From the NCBI RefSeq assembly GCF_020181655.1, contig NZ_CP084032.1, positions 2,108,001-2,172,000 of the forward strand: a DNA stretch of 64,000 nt, given 5' to 3'. Made by a program: the position numbers and the translations under genes. Under the pieces are notes generated by a model, which worked only from the letters and a program-made list of their open reading frames with translations, ran no database searches and was not told where the DNA came from. Below are positions 1 through 11,963 of the stretch, one piece after another (the first letter of the stretch is position 1; each line of letters begins with the position of its first letter). Origin of the DNA: Pectobacterium colocasium. Lineage in GTDB: Bacteria > Pseudomonadota > Gammaproteobacteria > Enterobacterales > Enterobacteriaceae.

Positions 1-1506
1 ATTTTAGATGCAGATCTGCGCTGTATTGCGACGGCCAAATTTCCTACCAGCCTGGATATTTATAGCGGCATCGAACGAGTTATTGCAGACGTTCTGACAC
101 AGTCAGGTATTGAGCCGCAACATATTCGCTATGCGATGTTGGGCACAACGCAATGTACCAATGCGATTGTTGAGCGGAAAGGGCTGGATCGCGTTGGATT
201 ATTACGCCTGAGTCTGCCAAGCAGCGATAGCGTCCCGCCGCTATTTGGCTGGGATGACGAGTGGCAAAGAACGTTAGGTCAGCATTTTTACCAAATTCAT
301 GGCGGCTATGAATTTGATGGCCGTGAGATTCATCCCGTAGTGCGAGATGAGGTCTTGGCAGCCTGTGACAGAATGCGCGGTCATGTGGATAGCGTGGCGA
401 TCTGCGGCGTATTTTCTCCCGTTAATAATGAGCAGGAGATGCAGGTTGCCCAATGGGTAAATGCAGCATTACCTGAAATCTCCCTGTCGTTATCCCACCG
501 GATCGGCAGCACGGGACTACTGGAAAGGGAAAACGCAAGCATCCTGAATGCATCGTTACAAAGCACCGCCAACCGGTTTGTTAGCGGCTTTACGCAAGCG
601 TTAGTCCGGCATGGTATTAAGGCTACGCCGTTCTTCGGGCAAAACGACGGTACATTGATGTCCGAAAGTATGGTGAAGCAATACCCCATTCTGACGATGG
701 CCTGCGGGCCAACGAACTCGATTCGTGGAGCGTGTCACCTTTCTGGACTGGATAACGCATTGATTATCGATGTCGGCGGCACAACGACAGATATTGGCGT
801 GTTGGTGAATGGCTTTCCGCGTGAATCTGCCATCGCCGTTGAGGTGGGCGATGTGCGGACGAATTTCAGAATGCCGGATATTATCTCTATCGGCATTGGT
901 GGTGGAACCTGTGTGCGGCAGTCGCAGGATGGAAAACTCACTCTTGGGCCTGACAGCGTCGGCTATCGCCTGCTTGAGCAGGGCGTCAGCTTTGGCGGGC
1001 AGACGTTAACGCTCAGCGATATCATGCTGCAACTCTACCGTGAGCGATGGGCATCCGAGCTTCCTCGTCCGTTGCCCGAACTGGATAAAGCGCTTTGCCA
1101 GCAGGCTTATCGCCAGATGATTGATAAAGTGGAAAGTGCTATCGATCGGATCAAATCGTCGAGTGCAGCTATTCCCGCTGTGCTTGTGGGTGGCGGCAGT
1201 ATTTTGCTGCCTGACATTTTATCTGGTATCAGTCAGGTTATGCGTCCGCAGAATTTCGATGCGGCAAATGCGGTTGGTGTGGCGTTAGGGAAGGTTGGCG
1301 CACAGATTGAACGCGTAGTGAAAATGCCGGATAACGATCGCGAAAAGATAAAAAGCGAACTGCAGCAACAAACTATTTGCCTTGCAGAAGAAACGGGAGC
1401 GATGCCGGGCAGCGTTGAAATCATCGATTACCAGGAAATTCCGTTGGCTTATTTGCCGGGGAATGCGGTACAGGTGAAAATCAAGGCAGCAGGAAATCTG
1501 GCTTAG
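1..1506 (+). CDS. Hydantoinase/oxoprolinase family protein (5' end outside the window)
   Basis: The reading frame is open from base 1, so this gene starts before the window; about 501 residues are visible. The visible part has the ASKHA-type fold of the HyuA/oxoprolinase family. An early GTTQCTNA segment matches the N-terminal hydantoinase domain, and IDVGGTTTDIG (about 771-803) is the phosphate-binding loop of the main domain. GIGGGTCV and VGGGSILLP are further glycine-rich ATP-site loops. Members hydrolyse cyclic amides (hydantoins, 5-oxoproline-like rings) using ATP. The true substrate here cannot be read from sequence, and the partner subunit (HyuB or a DUF917 protein) is not in the window. 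It is convergent with pflA across a hairpin terminator. The family is well supported; the substrate is unknown. Confidence 0.85.
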   Translation: MLDADLRCIATAKFPTSLDIYSGIERVIADVLTQSGIEPQHIRYAMLGTTQCTNAIVERKGLDRVGLLRLSLPSSDSVPPLFGWDDEWQRTLGQHFYQIHGGYEFDGREIHPVVRDEVLAACDRMRGHVDSVAICGVFSPVNNEQEMQVAQWVNAALPEISLSLSHRIGSTGLLERENASILNASLQSTANRFVSGFTQALVRHGIKATPFFGQNDGTLMSESMVKQYPILTMACGPTNSIRGACHLSGLDNALIIDVGGTTTDIGVLVNGFPRESAIAVEVGDVRTNFRMPDIISIGIGGGTCVRQSQDGKLTLGPDSVGYRLLEQGVSFGGQTLTLSDIMLQLYRERWASELPRPLPELDKALCQQAYRQMIDKVESAIDRIKSSSAAIPAVLVGGGSILLPDILSGISQVMRPQNFDAANAVGVALGKVGAQIERVVKMPDNDREKIKSELQQQTICLAEETGAMPGSVEIIDYQEIPLAYLPGNAVQVKIKAAGNLA

Positions 1507-1552
1507 CGCAGTGCTTAACGAGGTAAGAATATCTCTCCGCTACCATGAAAAC

Positions 1553-1578
1553 AGCGCGCCATCAGCGCGCTATTTTTT
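1553..1578 (+). terminator. Intrinsic terminator between the hydantoinase gene and pflA
   Basis: A perfect 7-bp stem, AGCGCGC / GCGCGCT, with a 5-base loop is followed by a run of T. An A run precedes it (1548-1551), so it could also stop the convergent pflA transcript. Confidence 0.75.
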
Positions 1579-1594
1579 CAAACCCTATCAGAGG

Positions 1595-2335
1595 TTAGTA
1601 CATGACCTTGTGGCCGTAGCCTTCAAGAATCGACTTAATGCGATCCATGGTATCGGCCTTCGGTGGTTTAACACCATCCAATTTGTACTCTTCACCCATC
1701 GCTATCCACTTGTGTTTGCCAAGCTCATGATAGGGAAGAAGCTCAATCTTCTCGATGTTCGTCATATCTTTGGTGAATTCGCCCAGTTTGTGTGCGGACG
1801 CATCGTCATCAGACCAACCGGGGACGACCACGTAACGTATCCAGGTACGCTGGTTGCGTTTTGCTAGATAGCGAGCGAAATCCAGGGTACGGTGGTTCGA
1901 TACGCCAACTAAATTCTGGTGTATATCGTCGTTCATTTGTTTCAGATCGAGCATCACTAAATCGCTGACGTCCAATAGCTCGTCAATGACGGGATCATAG
2001 CGGCGTACAAACCCGTTGGTATCCAGACAGGTGTTGATGCCTTCTGCCTTGCAGGCGCGGAACCAGTCGCGTACAAACTCGGCCTGAAGGATGGCCTCGC
2101 CGCCGGATGCGGTTACGCCGCCGCCAGATGCATTCATAAAATGGCGGTAGGTCACGACTTCTTTCATGAGTTCTTCCACCGTCACTTCCTTGCCGCCGTG
2201 CGTATCCCAGGTATCACGGTTATGGCAGTACAGGCAGCGCATCAGGCAACCCTGGAAGAAGATGATGAAACGGATGCCTGGGCCATCGACAGTGCCGCAG
2301 GATTCAAAGGAGTGGATGCGACCGATTACTGACAT
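1595..2335 (-). CDS. pflA: Pyruvate formate-lyase 1 activating enzyme
   Basis: This is a radical S-adenosylmethionine enzyme of 246 residues, the same length as E. coli PflA. It uses a 4Fe-4S cluster and SAM to generate the glycyl radical on PflB under anaerobic conditions in the cytoplasm. The cluster motif CLMRCLYC gives cysteines at residues 30, 34 and 37. The GGG(V)TASGGE stretch is the SAM-binding element. The start [15 protein letters not shown] matches the family start exactly. The gene lies 269 bp downstream of pflB, its substrate, and a terminator hairpin lies between them, so pflA probably has its own promoter or partial read-through, as in other enterobacteria. Confidence 0.97.
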   Translation of the reverse strand: MSVIGRIHSFESCGTVDGPGIRFIIFFQGCLMRCLYCHNRDTWDTHGGKEVTVEELMKEVVTYRHFMNASGGGVTASGGEAILQAEFVRDWFRACKAEGINTCLDTNGFVRRYDPVIDELLDVSDLVMLDLKQMNDDIHQNLVGVSNHRTLDFARYLAKRNQRTWIRYVVVPGWSDDDASAHKLGEFTKDMTNIEKIELLPYHELGKHKWIAMGEEYKLDGVKPPKADTMDRIKSILEGYGHKVMY

Positions 2336-2545
2336 TGCGAGGTTTTCTCCAAATTTGACCGAACAATAGCGGTCTTTATGAGCGCAGTCATAAGAAAGCA
2401 GGTGTCAATCTGGCAGGGATTGCTGACAGAAAAACACCGTAGGACAGATGCTGCGTCGAATCTGTTTTGCGAGCCATCCACAGGGTGAGGGCAATATAGC
2501 GGGCTGGCAAAACAGGCTAACAACCTGGACGACAATCGGGGGTGA

Positions 2546-2572
2546 GAAAAAGGCCCCACTGACGTGGAGCCT
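2546..2572 (-). terminator. Intrinsic terminator after pflB
   Basis: Read on the minus strand, a 9-bp stem (AGGCTCCAC pairing with GTGGGGCCT, with one G-T pair) and a 4-base loop is followed by TTTTT. It lies just beyond the pflB stop codon and separates it from pflA. Confidence 0.8.
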
Positions 2573-2604
2573 TTATTTTACGCCTTTTCAGACAGTCATG
2601 GAAA

Positions 2605-4887
<2,283 letters not shown>

Positions 4888-4944
4888 TTTACACCTACCT
4901 TTGATATGGATTTCTTAAAACCCGACGTTGCGGCCGATTGCACC

Positions 4945-5805
4945 TTAGTGGTGCTTGTCTCCACCGCGCAAATAAATTACCCAATATGTCAAACCGACCA
5001 GGACACCACCGCCGATGATGTTCCCAAGCGTGACGGGAATCAGGTTATCGGTAATGAAGTGGCTAACGGTTAAATGTTCAAATTGAGAAGGCACCATTCC
5101 AATGGCGTTCCAGAATTCTGGGGTCGCAAAATTTTTGATAACGATGCCCATAGGAATCATGAACATGTTCGCGATACTGTGCTCAAAGCCACTGGCAACG
5201 AACATGGCGACAGGCAGGATCATGGCAAACATTTTGTCGGTAAGTGTACGGCCGGAGTAGCTCATCCACACGGCCAGACAAACCATCAGGTTAGCCAGAA
5301 TACCTAGACACAATGCTTCAACAAATGTGTGTTCCAGCTTGTGTTCTGCCGTTTGCAGGACGTTGAGGCCCCACGCACCGTTCGCGACCATGTGCTCTCC
5401 CGAGAACCAGATAAGCCCAACGAAGAAAAGTGCGCCAATCAGGTTGCCGACATAGACATTTGCCCAATTATAGGCTAGTTGCTTCCAGGTAATACGTCCA
5501 CTGGCCTTGGCAATCACGATGAGAACGGTTGAGGTGAACAAGTCCGCACCGCAGACGACAACCAACATGAGACCAAGGGAGAAACAAATACCACCGATCA
5601 GTTTCGCGATACCGAAAGGAATCGTTGAGGTTCCTGTGGTGGCGGTAATATAAAAGACAAAGGCGATCGAAATAAATACACCCGCGGTTATCGCCAAATA
5701 AAACGTTGTACACGGTTGTTTGGTAGCTTTATAAACTCCGGCGTCTTCAGCAACTTTTGCCATTGCAGCCGGGAGTAATAGAGTAAAGGGGTTGTCAGCT
5801 TTCAC
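4945..5805 (-). CDS. focA: Formate channel FocA
   Basis: FocA is a pentameric formate-nitrite transporter family channel of the inner membrane that exports or imports formate made by PflB. The 286 residues carry six hydrophobic segments. Typical elements are ADLFTSTVL, the GNLIGALFF segment and GFEHSIANMFMIPMG, which contains the pore histidine. The N-terminus MKADNPFTLLLPAAMAKVAEDAGVYKA is almost the same as in E. coli, where this cytoplasmic helix gates the channel. It is the first gene of the focA-pflB unit and is preceded by an FNR-like promoter region. Confidence 0.97.
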   Translation of the reverse strand: MKADNPFTLLLPAAMAKVAEDAGVYKATKQPCTTFYLAITAGVFISIAFVFYITATTGTSTIPFGIAKLIGGICFSLGLMLVVVCGADLFTSTVLIVIAKASGRITWKQLAYNWANVYVGNLIGALFFVGLIWFSGEHMVANGAWGLNVLQTAEHKLEHTFVEALCLGILANLMVCLAVWMSYSGRTLTDKMFAMILPVAMFVASGFEHSIANMFMIPMGIVIKNFATPEFWNAIGMVPSQFEHLTVSHFITDNLIPVTLGNIIGGGVLVGLTYWVIYLRGGDKHH

Positions 5806-5838
5806 ACTAACTCTCTCTTAAAAATTATCAGCATTGAG

Positions 5839-5880
5839 ATACTAACAAAGCAGTATACGGTAAAATTTGACGTGGATCAT
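5839..5880 (-). promoter_or_regulatory. Putative FNR-dependent promoter of focA-pflB
   Basis: The 14-mer TTGACGTGGATCAT (5867-5880) matches the FNR palindrome TTGAT-N4-ATCAA with two mismatches. On the minus strand a -10-like TAGTAT lies at 5844-5839, which would place a start site near 5832. The FNR dyad would then be centred about 41.5 bases upstream, the position used at class II FNR-activated promoters. The rest of the 450-bp gap up to ycaO is AT-rich and holds only the hairpin noted at 6148-6176. Confidence 0.55.
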
Positions 5881-6147
5881 ATTGCAAGAAACTAACAAGG
5901 TGGCAAAGAGGGTGGGATACCGTGTTTTTCAGGTTAACTATTTGAATATTATGATAAAAAATATTTTAAATTTTGCAAAAAGAGTTGAAGAGGAGGCGTT
6001 AAACCTACCGATTTAGCGTTAATAAAAATCATGTTTTGTAGAATTTCAGTACCACCTTGTCGACGTAATTTAATTAAAAATTCACCATTCAATAACAATG
6101 TTCTGATTATGCATTACGAATAATAAATATTCGTCCTGTAGATAATA

Positions 6148-6176
6148 AAATAGCCCTTTAAGATAAAGAGCTATTT
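6148..6176 (-). terminator. Probable terminator hairpin of ycaO
   Basis: Stem AAATAGC / GCTATTT is extended by CTTTA / TAAAG around one mismatch, with a 3-base loop. It lies about 80 bp beyond the ycaO stop. The T tract on the minus strand is short and broken, so termination strength is uncertain. Confidence 0.45.
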
Positions 6177-6255
6177 AAGATGACTAGCGGCAGATTGCTA
6201 TTTGCCATAGCGTGTACTTATCAATATAAGACGCGCGGGCTGCCGCCATCAGACA

Positions 6256-8019
6256 TTATTTTGCTTGCCAGTAACGGCGTTTAGCTTGCTGCAGTTTTTC
6301 ATAGGCAGCCAGCAGTGACTGGTGTGCAGGCAACGTGGCAAAGGTGTCATCCACGGCAAACAAGCCGTAGAAGCAAGCTTCGCCAGCCACGGCGGCACTG
6401 GCGGCATCAACCGTTTCACTGCCGTACATTTTGGTAAAGGCGTCGTAATATTCTGCCGGGTCGCGTTCAGGCTCCTGTGCCAGTAACAGCAGTGTCTGAA
6501 GGCAACGATAATAATTGCTGCGCTGCGCTGTAAAGACGGAGTCATTGAAGTCCTGAGTCCACTCTGTCCAGCTTAACGCCTGATCCAGATCGCCGCCGGC
6601 CAGTGCCAACATCGCTTTCAATTCGCCAACGCGCAGAGTAAACCAGCCATTATCTTTACCGGTAGCAATGCCGAGCAGTTCGCGTACGCGGGTGAAGTCA
6701 TCCAGCCCTTCGTCATCCAGCTGTTGTAACAGAGCCAGATAGTCTTCTTTCTCCCATTTGCTGTCAGGCAGCGCCAGCAGCGTGTCACGCAGGTGAGCAC
6801 CCATGCTGTTATTGGCCAATAACAGATCATCAGCAGGATAGATGTCTGACATTCCTGGCACGATGATGCGGCAGGCATAAACAGAAAGATGCTCATAGTC
6901 GGCAATATAAACTTCTTTATCTTCTTGTTTGAAGATCGCCATTAGCGTCGCGAATTCTTCTTCCGTCGACCCTTTAAAGCTCCAGTCGGCAAATTCATAA
7001 TCCGCGTCTTTCTTGAACATATCCCAGGAGATCAGGCCGCTGGAATCGATAAAGTGGGTTTCCAGATTGGCGTGTTCGGCCACTTCTTCATCATCAAACG
7101 TCGGTGGGGTGAAGACGTCCAGATCTTTCAGACCGCGACCTTGCAGCAGTTCGGTGACGGTACGCTCCAGTGCTACACCGAAATCCGGGTGCGCGCCGAA
7201 GGAGGCAAAACAGGTGCCGTTAGCCGGGTTAAACAGGACTACGCAGATAACCGGGTATTTTCCGCCCAATGAGGCATCGTAAGAGAAAATCGGGAAGCCT
7301 TCTTTCTCCAGCGTCGCAATCGCTTCGACCACGCCAGGGTAGCGATTCAGCACCGCTTGCGGAATTTCCGGCAGGCTGATCAACTCGGCAATGATGCGGT
7401 TTTTGATGCTGCGTTCGAACACTTCAGACAGCCCCTGAACGCGGGCTTCGTTGGCGGTGTTCCCGGCGGACATCCCGTTAGAAACGTACAGGTTACCGAT
7501 GATATTCATCGGAATATACACGGTTTGCTGATCGGACTGGCGGGTAAACGGCAGTGCGCAAATGCCTCTGTCGGCATTGCCAGATTGCAGATCGATAAGA
7601 TCGCTCGCGCTCAGCTCCTGCTCGGGATCGTAAAACTTGTGCAGGCGGGCGTCTAAAATGCCTTTCGGCAATGTGTCATCTGCCGGGATTGGGAACCATT
7701 TTTCATTCGGGTAGTGAACGAAATCACCGTTGGCGATTGTCTTGCCGAGATAGAAATCAGCGAAGAAATAGTTAGTAGACAGACGCTCGAAATACTCGCC
7801 TAACGCGGAAGCCAGTGCCGCTTTCTTACTGGCGCCTTTGCCGTTAGTGAAGCAGAGCGGGCAATCGCGGTCTCGAATATGGACAGACCAGACGTTTGGC
7901 ACCGGGTTCAGCCATGACGCTTCTTCGATGTTAAACCCCAGGTCCTGGAGCTGTTGTTGAAAACGGGCGATGGAGTCTTCCAGGGCGGCGTCTTTGCCTG
8001 GGATAAACGTTTGAGTCAT
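6256..8019 (-). CDS. ycaO: YcaO: ATP-dependent cyclodehydratase-family protein linked to ribosomal protein S12 methylthiolation
   Basis: This 587-residue protein closely follows E. coli YcaO. In the family, YcaO domains bind ATP and activate amide bonds. The stand-alone E. coli protein has been linked to beta-methylthiolation of S12 by RimO. Visible YcaO-domain segments include TNGKGASKKAALASALGEYFERLSTNYF (the ATP/Mg-binding helix region) and NEARVQGLSEVFER with conserved glutamates, followed by a helical C-terminal domain. The frame opens at 8055, but the start at 8019 (MTQTFIPGKDAALED) is chosen because it matches the family N-terminus. It lies between focA and serC as in E. coli. Confidence 0.93.
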   Translation of the reverse strand: MTQTFIPGKDAALEDSIARFQQQLQDLGFNIEEASWLNPVPNVWSVHIRDRDCPLCFTNGKGASKKAALASALGEYFERLSTNYFFADFYLGKTIANGDFVHYPNEKWFPIPADDTLPKGILDARLHKFYDPEQELSASDLIDLQSGNADRGICALPFTRQSDQQTVYIPMNIIGNLYVSNGMSAGNTANEARVQGLSEVFERSIKNRIIAELISLPEIPQAVLNRYPGVVEAIATLEKEGFPIFSYDASLGGKYPVICVVLFNPANGTCFASFGAHPDFGVALERTVTELLQGRGLKDLDVFTPPTFDDEEVAEHANLETHFIDSSGLISWDMFKKDADYEFADWSFKGSTEEEFATLMAIFKQEDKEVYIADYEHLSVYACRIIVPGMSDIYPADDLLLANNSMGAHLRDTLLALPDSKWEKEDYLALLQQLDDEGLDDFTRVRELLGIATGKDNGWFTLRVGELKAMLALAGGDLDQALSWTEWTQDFNDSVFTAQRSNYYRCLQTLLLLAQEPERDPAEYYDAFTKMYGSETVDAASAAVAGEACFYGLFAVDDTFATLPAHQSLLAAYEKLQQAKRRYWQAK

Positions 8020-8262
8020 GGAGTTCACTCTTATCGAGATTAACGGAAGCGGCATGATACGGATTTTTCTGTCCAGACTCTATTTATTCATAACAGATCG
8101 GCAATGGTGAAAAAGAACAGACGGCGTAACGTGCCGTTTTGCATAATGAAAGCGCAATAAGCGTTGCAGCCGCGATTGACGAGTGATAAAACCGATAGCA
8201 GGGTAAAAGTAGTGTGGTTATAGCGGTCGTTCCGTTATAACTACTATCTTGTAACAGCGGTA

Positions 8263-8289
8263 TTTTTATAACCGACAGGTTTATAAAAA
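8263..8289. repeat. Inverted repeat and short direct repeats in the ycaO-serC intergenic region
   Basis: TTTTTATAACC (8263-8273) pairs with GGTTTATAAAAA (8278-8289) around GACA, a near-perfect dyad with one bulged base. Two 13-mers, TTGTAACAGCGGT (8249-8261) and TTGTAACAACGGT (8296-8308), flank it with one mismatch. The 330-bp gap 8020-8347 holds the divergent ycaO and serC promoters and no gene. The dyad could be a regulator site or a weak transcription-stop structure; this is not resolved. Confidence 0.4.
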
Positions 8290-8347
8290 TGGTATTTGTA
8301 ACAACGGTGATAAAACAGCCGCTATTTTTCAGGTGTGGTGAGGGGAA

Positions 8348-9433
8348 ATGACTCAGATTTTTAATTTTAGCGCCGGTCCAGCAATGCTGCCGGTTGAAGT
8401 ACTGCGTCGTGCTGAACAGGAATTGTGTAATTGGAATGGCCTGGGTACCTCGGTCATGGAAATCAGCCACCGCAGTAAAGAGTTTATGCAGGTTGCCGCT
8501 GAATCCGAACAAGATCTGCGTGATTTGCTGAAAATCCCCTCCAACTACAAAGTACTTTTTTGCCACGGCGGCGCTCGCGCGCAATTTGCGGCTGTCCCGT
8601 TAAATCTTCTGGGTGAACGTACCTCCGCGGACTACATCGACGGTGGATATTGGGCACACAGCGCAATTAATGAAGCAGAAAAGTACTGCACGCCTAACGT
8701 GATTGACGTAAAAACGCGCGTAGACGGCCTGCGCGGTATTAAACCGATGCGCGAATGGCAATTGTCTGATGACGCGGCATTTGTCCATTACTGCCCGAAT
8801 GAAACCATTGACGGTATTGCGATTGAAGAAGAGCCGGATTTTGGCGACAAAATTGTGGTCGCTGACTATTCTTCCAGCATCCTGTCTCGTCGTATTGACG
8901 TCAGCCGCTATGGCGTGATCTATGCGGGTGCGCAGAAAAATATTGGCCCTGCGGGTCTGACGCTGGTGATCGTGCGTGACGATTTGTTGGGTAAAGCGCG
9001 CCGTGAGCTGCCATCGATTCTGGATTATCAGATTCTGGCGGACAATGACTCCATGTTCAACACGCCACCGACCTTTGCCTGGTATCTGTCCGGTATGGTC
9101 TTCAAATGGCTGAAAGAGCATGGTGGGCTGGCTGAAATGGAAAAACGCAACCAGGAGAAAGCCGATCTACTGTATAGCGCCATTGACGGTAATGATTTCT
9201 ATCGTAATGACGTTGCTATAGCGAACCGTTCTCGTATGAACGTGCCGTTCCTGCTGGCAGATGCTGCGTTGGATAAAGTCTTCCTGGAAGAATCCGTCGC
9301 TGCGGGCTTGCATGCGCTGAAAGGCCATCGCGTAGTGGGCGGCATGCGTGCGTCTATCTACAACGCCATGCCACTGGAAGGCGTGAAAGCGCTGACTGAA
9401 TTTATGGCTGACTTCGCACGTCGCCACGGTTGA
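8348..9433 (+). CDS. serC: Phosphoserine aminotransferase
   Basis: SerC is a PLP-dependent class V aminotransferase of 361 residues. It converts 3-phosphohydroxypyruvate to phosphoserine in serine synthesis and also acts in pyridoxal phosphate synthesis. The N-terminus [16 protein letters not shown] and the cofactor-binding [11 protein letters not shown] segment are characteristic. The PLP lysine is in [12 protein letters not shown]. The start ATG at 8348 follows GTGAGGGGAA, a good ribosome binding site. It is the first gene of the serC-aroA pair, although an ERIC repeat and a terminator hairpin now lie between them. Confidence 0.97.
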   Translation: MTQIFNFSAGPAMLPVEVLRRAEQELCNWNGLGTSVMEISHRSKEFMQVAAESEQDLRDLLKIPSNYKVLFCHGGARAQFAAVPLNLLGERTSADYIDGGYWAHSAINEAEKYCTPNVIDVKTRVDGLRGIKPMREWQLSDDAAFVHYCPNETIDGIAIEEEPDFGDKIVVADYSSSILSRRIDVSRYGVIYAGAQKNIGPAGLTLVIVRDDLLGKARRELPSILDYQILADNDSMFNTPPTFAWYLSGMVFKWLKEHGGLAEMEKRNQEKADLLYSAIDGNDFYRNDVAIANRSRMNVPFLLADAALDKVFLEESVAAGLHALKGHRVVGGMRASIYNAMPLEGVKALTEFMADFARRHG

Positions 9434-9448
9434 TTAATACGACCTCGC

Positions 9449-9575
<127 letters not shown>

Positions 9576-9586
9576 TACATTTTGAT

Positions 9587-9612
9587 AAACCCCGGGCTTA
9601 CCGGGGTTTTTA
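9587..9612 (+). terminator. Terminator/attenuator hairpin between serC and aroA
   Basis: A perfect 9-bp stem AAACCCCGG / CCGGGGTTT with loop GCTTA is followed by T residues. It lies 28 bp before the aroA start, so it should reduce or prevent read-through from serC. Confidence 0.8.
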
Positions 9613-9639
9613 TGTCCACGTTGAAAGAATAGGCTTCAC

Positions 9640-10929
9640 ATGCAGGAATCCCTGACCCTACAACCCATCAAACTGATTAACGGTACCCTTAACCTTCCAG
9701 GATCAAAAAGCGTCTCTAACCGTGCGCTGTTGCTGGCCGCCTTGTCTGAAGGAAAGACGCGACTGACTAACCTGTTAGACAGTGATGATGTTCGCCATAT
9801 GCTGACCGCCTTAACCGCGCTGGGCGTGGAATATCATCTGTCATCTGAGCGGACAGTCTGTGAGATTACGGGGCTTGGTGGGGCGTTTACGGCGTCGCAA
9901 CCGCTGGAGCTGTTTTTAGGGAACGCCGGTACAGCGATGCGCCCCCTGGCCGCTGCGCTGTGCCTGACGGATGGCGATATTGTGCTGACGGGGGAGCCCC
10001 GTATGAAAGAACGGCCAATCGGGCATCTGGTCGACGCACTGCGTCAGGGCGGGGCGAAAATCGACTATCTGGAGCAGGAACACTATCCGCCGCTGCGTCT
10101 GCACGGCGGTTTTCAGGGCGGCGAAATCAGTGTCGATGGTAGCGTATCCAGCCAGTTCCTGACGGCGCTGTTGATGACCGCGCCTCTGGCTGCGCAGGAT
10201 ACGCAAATCAGCATTCAGGGCGATTTGGTTTCTAAACCGTATATCGATATCACGCTGCATATGATGAAAGCGTTTGGTATTGACGTACGTAATGAGAATT
10301 ATCAACGCTTCTTTATTACGGGTCGCCAGCAGTATCGCTCTCCGGGTGACTATCTGGTGGAGGGCGATGCGTCATCAGCCTCTTATTTTCTGGCGGCCGC
10401 GGCGATTAAAGGTGGCGTGGTGCGCGTGACCGGTGTAGGCCGTCATAGCGTGCAGGGCGATATTCGTTTCGCCGATGTGCTGGAAAAAATGGGGGCGATC
10501 GTGCGTTGGGGAGATGATTATATCGAATGTGAGCGCGGTGAACTGCACGCGATCGACATGGATATGAACCACATTCCTGATGCTGCGATGACTATCGCGA
10601 CGACGGCGCTTTTCGCACAGGGTGGTTCGACTACGCTGCGTAATATTTATAACTGGCGCGTGAAAGAGACCGATCGTCTGGCTGCTATGGCGATTGAACT
10701 GCGTAAAGTGGGCGCGGAAGTGGAAGAGGGTAACGACTATATCCGCATTACGCCACCCACCACGCTGAAAGCGGCAGAAATCGGGACGTACAACGATCAT
10801 CGTATGGCGATGTGTTTCTCGCTGGTGGCGCTGTCGGATACGCCGGTCACCATTCTTGATCCGAAATGTACCGCTAAAACTTTCCCCGACTACTTCGAAC
10901 AGTTGGCACGCCTTAGCGAACTGGCTTGA
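9640..10929 (+). CDS. aroA: 5-enolpyruvylshikimate-3-phosphate synthase
   Basis: AroA transfers the enolpyruvyl group of PEP to shikimate 3-phosphate, the sixth step of the chorismate pathway. The 429 residues fit the class I enzyme. [10 protein letters not shown] (residues 20-29) is the shikimate-phosphate site. [13 protein letters not shown] (91-103) is the PEP and glyphosate-contact loop with the ancestral glycine and proline kept. Further on, [11 protein letters not shown] and [10 protein letters not shown] are the second substrate-binding signature. The start follows GAATAGGCTTCAC, a weak ribosome binding site. A strong terminator follows the gene. Confidence 0.97.
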   Translation: MQESLTLQPIKLINGTLNLPGSKSVSNRALLLAALSEGKTRLTNLLDSDDVRHMLTALTALGVEYHLSSERTVCEITGLGGAFTASQPLELFLGNAGTAMRPLAAALCLTDGDIVLTGEPRMKERPIGHLVDALRQGGAKIDYLEQEHYPPLRLHGGFQGGEISVDGSVSSQFLTALLMTAPLAAQDTQISIQGDLVSKPYIDITLHMMKAFGIDVRNENYQRFFITGRQQYRSPGDYLVEGDASSASYFLAAAAIKGGVVRVTGVGRHSVQGDIRFADVLEKMGAIVRWGDDYIECERGELHAIDMDMNHIPDAAMTIATTALFAQGGSTTLRNIYNWRVKETDRLAAMAIELRKVGAEVEEGNDYIRITPPTTLKAAEIGTYNDHRMAMCFSLVALSDTPVTILDPKCTAKTFPDYFEQLARLSELA

Positions 10930-10938
10930 TTTCTCTCT

Positions 10939-10963
10939 AAGGCACGGTCTCCGTGCCTTTTTT
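10939..10963 (+). terminator. Intrinsic terminator after aroA
   Basis: A 9-bp stem AAGGCACGG / CCGTGCCTT with a 3-base loop is followed by TTTTT, 9 bp after the aroA stop. Confidence 0.92.
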
Positions 10964-11170
10964 CTCTCTGTTTTTCTCTAACCGCGTCCTGTTTCTCTCT
11001 AACCGCGCTCGGGTTTTCTTCCTGAATTGCGCACTGTATTCAGAGAATGCCTTATTTTTCCCACCATTCCGGCATTTGGGTAACCTTTCTCTGCATTGAT
11101 GCGTATAATGAGGCTCCGTGATGCCATAAAACGGCATAAGCGGAACTTCCCAGTATTAAAGGAGAGAGAA

Positions 11171-11848
11171 ATGACGGTGATGGCACCGGTAATTACGGTT
11201 GACGGACCGAGCGGCGCAGGCAAAGGTACCTTGTGTAAGGCATTGGCTGAAGCTTTACAGTGGAATTTGCTGGACTCGGGAGCTATCTATCGTGTTTTGG
11301 CTCTGGCGGCGTTACACCACCATGTCGATATCAGTTCGGAAGACGCACTGGTCCCGCTGGCCTCTCATCTTGATGTGCGCTTTGTGGCAGAAGACGGGCA
11401 GTTAAAAGTCATTCTGGAAGGCGAGGACGTTAGCCACGAAATTCGGACAGAAGCGGTGGGTAATACGGCTTCTCAGGCTGCGGCGTTTCCTCGTGTTCGT
11501 GAAGCATTATTACGTCGGCAGCGTGCTTTCCGTGAAGCCCCAGGGCTGATTGCCGATGGTCGTGATATGGGTACTGTCGTTTTTCCTGATGCGCCCGTGA
11601 AGATTTTCCTGGATGCCAGCGCGGAAGAACGCGCACAACGTCGCATGCTACAGTTGCAGGGGAAAGGCTTTAATGTTAACTTTGAACGTCTTTTGTCTGA
11701 GATAAAAGAACGGGATGAGCGCGATCGCAACCGTCCTGTTGCGCCGTTAGTACCGGCTGCTGATGCGTTGGTGCTGGATTCAACGGAAATGACAATCGAT
11801 GAAGTGATAGCGCGCGCGTTGGCTTATGCCCGCGAAATTTTAGCGTAA
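11171..11848 (+). CDS. cmk: Cytidylate kinase
   Basis: Cmk phosphorylates CMP and dCMP with ATP, recycling cytidine nucleotides in the cytoplasm. From the chosen start the protein is 225 residues (E. coli 227). The P-loop GPSGAGKG lies at residues 12-19, and DSGAIYR and the [13 protein letters not shown] segment are nucleotide-binding parts of the family. The frame is open from 11096, but ATG 11171 is preferred. It directly follows GGAGAGAGAA, and [12 protein letters not shown] begins like the family. It precedes rpsA as in E. coli. Confidence 0.95.
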   Translation: MTVMAPVITVDGPSGAGKGTLCKALAEALQWNLLDSGAIYRVLALAALHHHVDISSEDALVPLASHLDVRFVAEDGQLKVILEGEDVSHEIRTEAVGNTASQAAAFPRVREALLRRQRAFREAPGLIADGRDMGTVVFPDAPVKIFLDASAEERAQRRMLQLQGKGFNVNFERLLSEIKERDERDRNRPVAPLVPAADALVLDSTEMTIDEVIARALAYAREILA

Positions 11849-11869
11849 TCACAGAACACAGAATTTTTA

Positions 11870-11963
11870 CCTCGCTGTAAGGATGCACAGCGGGGCATGT
11901 TAAACAACCCCATCGAGCAGGATGCCAGATGGACGTTAAATTGAAACCCTTAAGATTATCAAC
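11870..11963 (+). promoter_or_regulatory. Structured leader of rpsA
   Basis: A hairpin CCTCGCTGT (11870-11878) / ACAGCGGGG (11887-11895) carries AAGGATGC in its loop. An alternative pairing GGGG / CCCC follows around 11892-11911. The start codon at 11964 is preceded by AAGATTATCAAC without a canonical Shine-Dalgarno sequence. Established knowledge: E. coli rpsA is translated from a folded leader without a strong Shine-Dalgarno and is autoregulated by protein S1. The same layout here suggests the same control. Confidence 0.6.

Noticed and set aside
2326..2559. 77-codon minus-strand ORF between pflB and pflA
   Set aside because: It begins within the pflB terminator hairpin and ends inside the pflA start region; no family resemblance.
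10973..11017. Repeated TTTCTCT-AACCGCG after aroA
   Set aside because: Two short imperfect copies in low-complexity pyrimidine-rich sequence; no structure or site could be supported.
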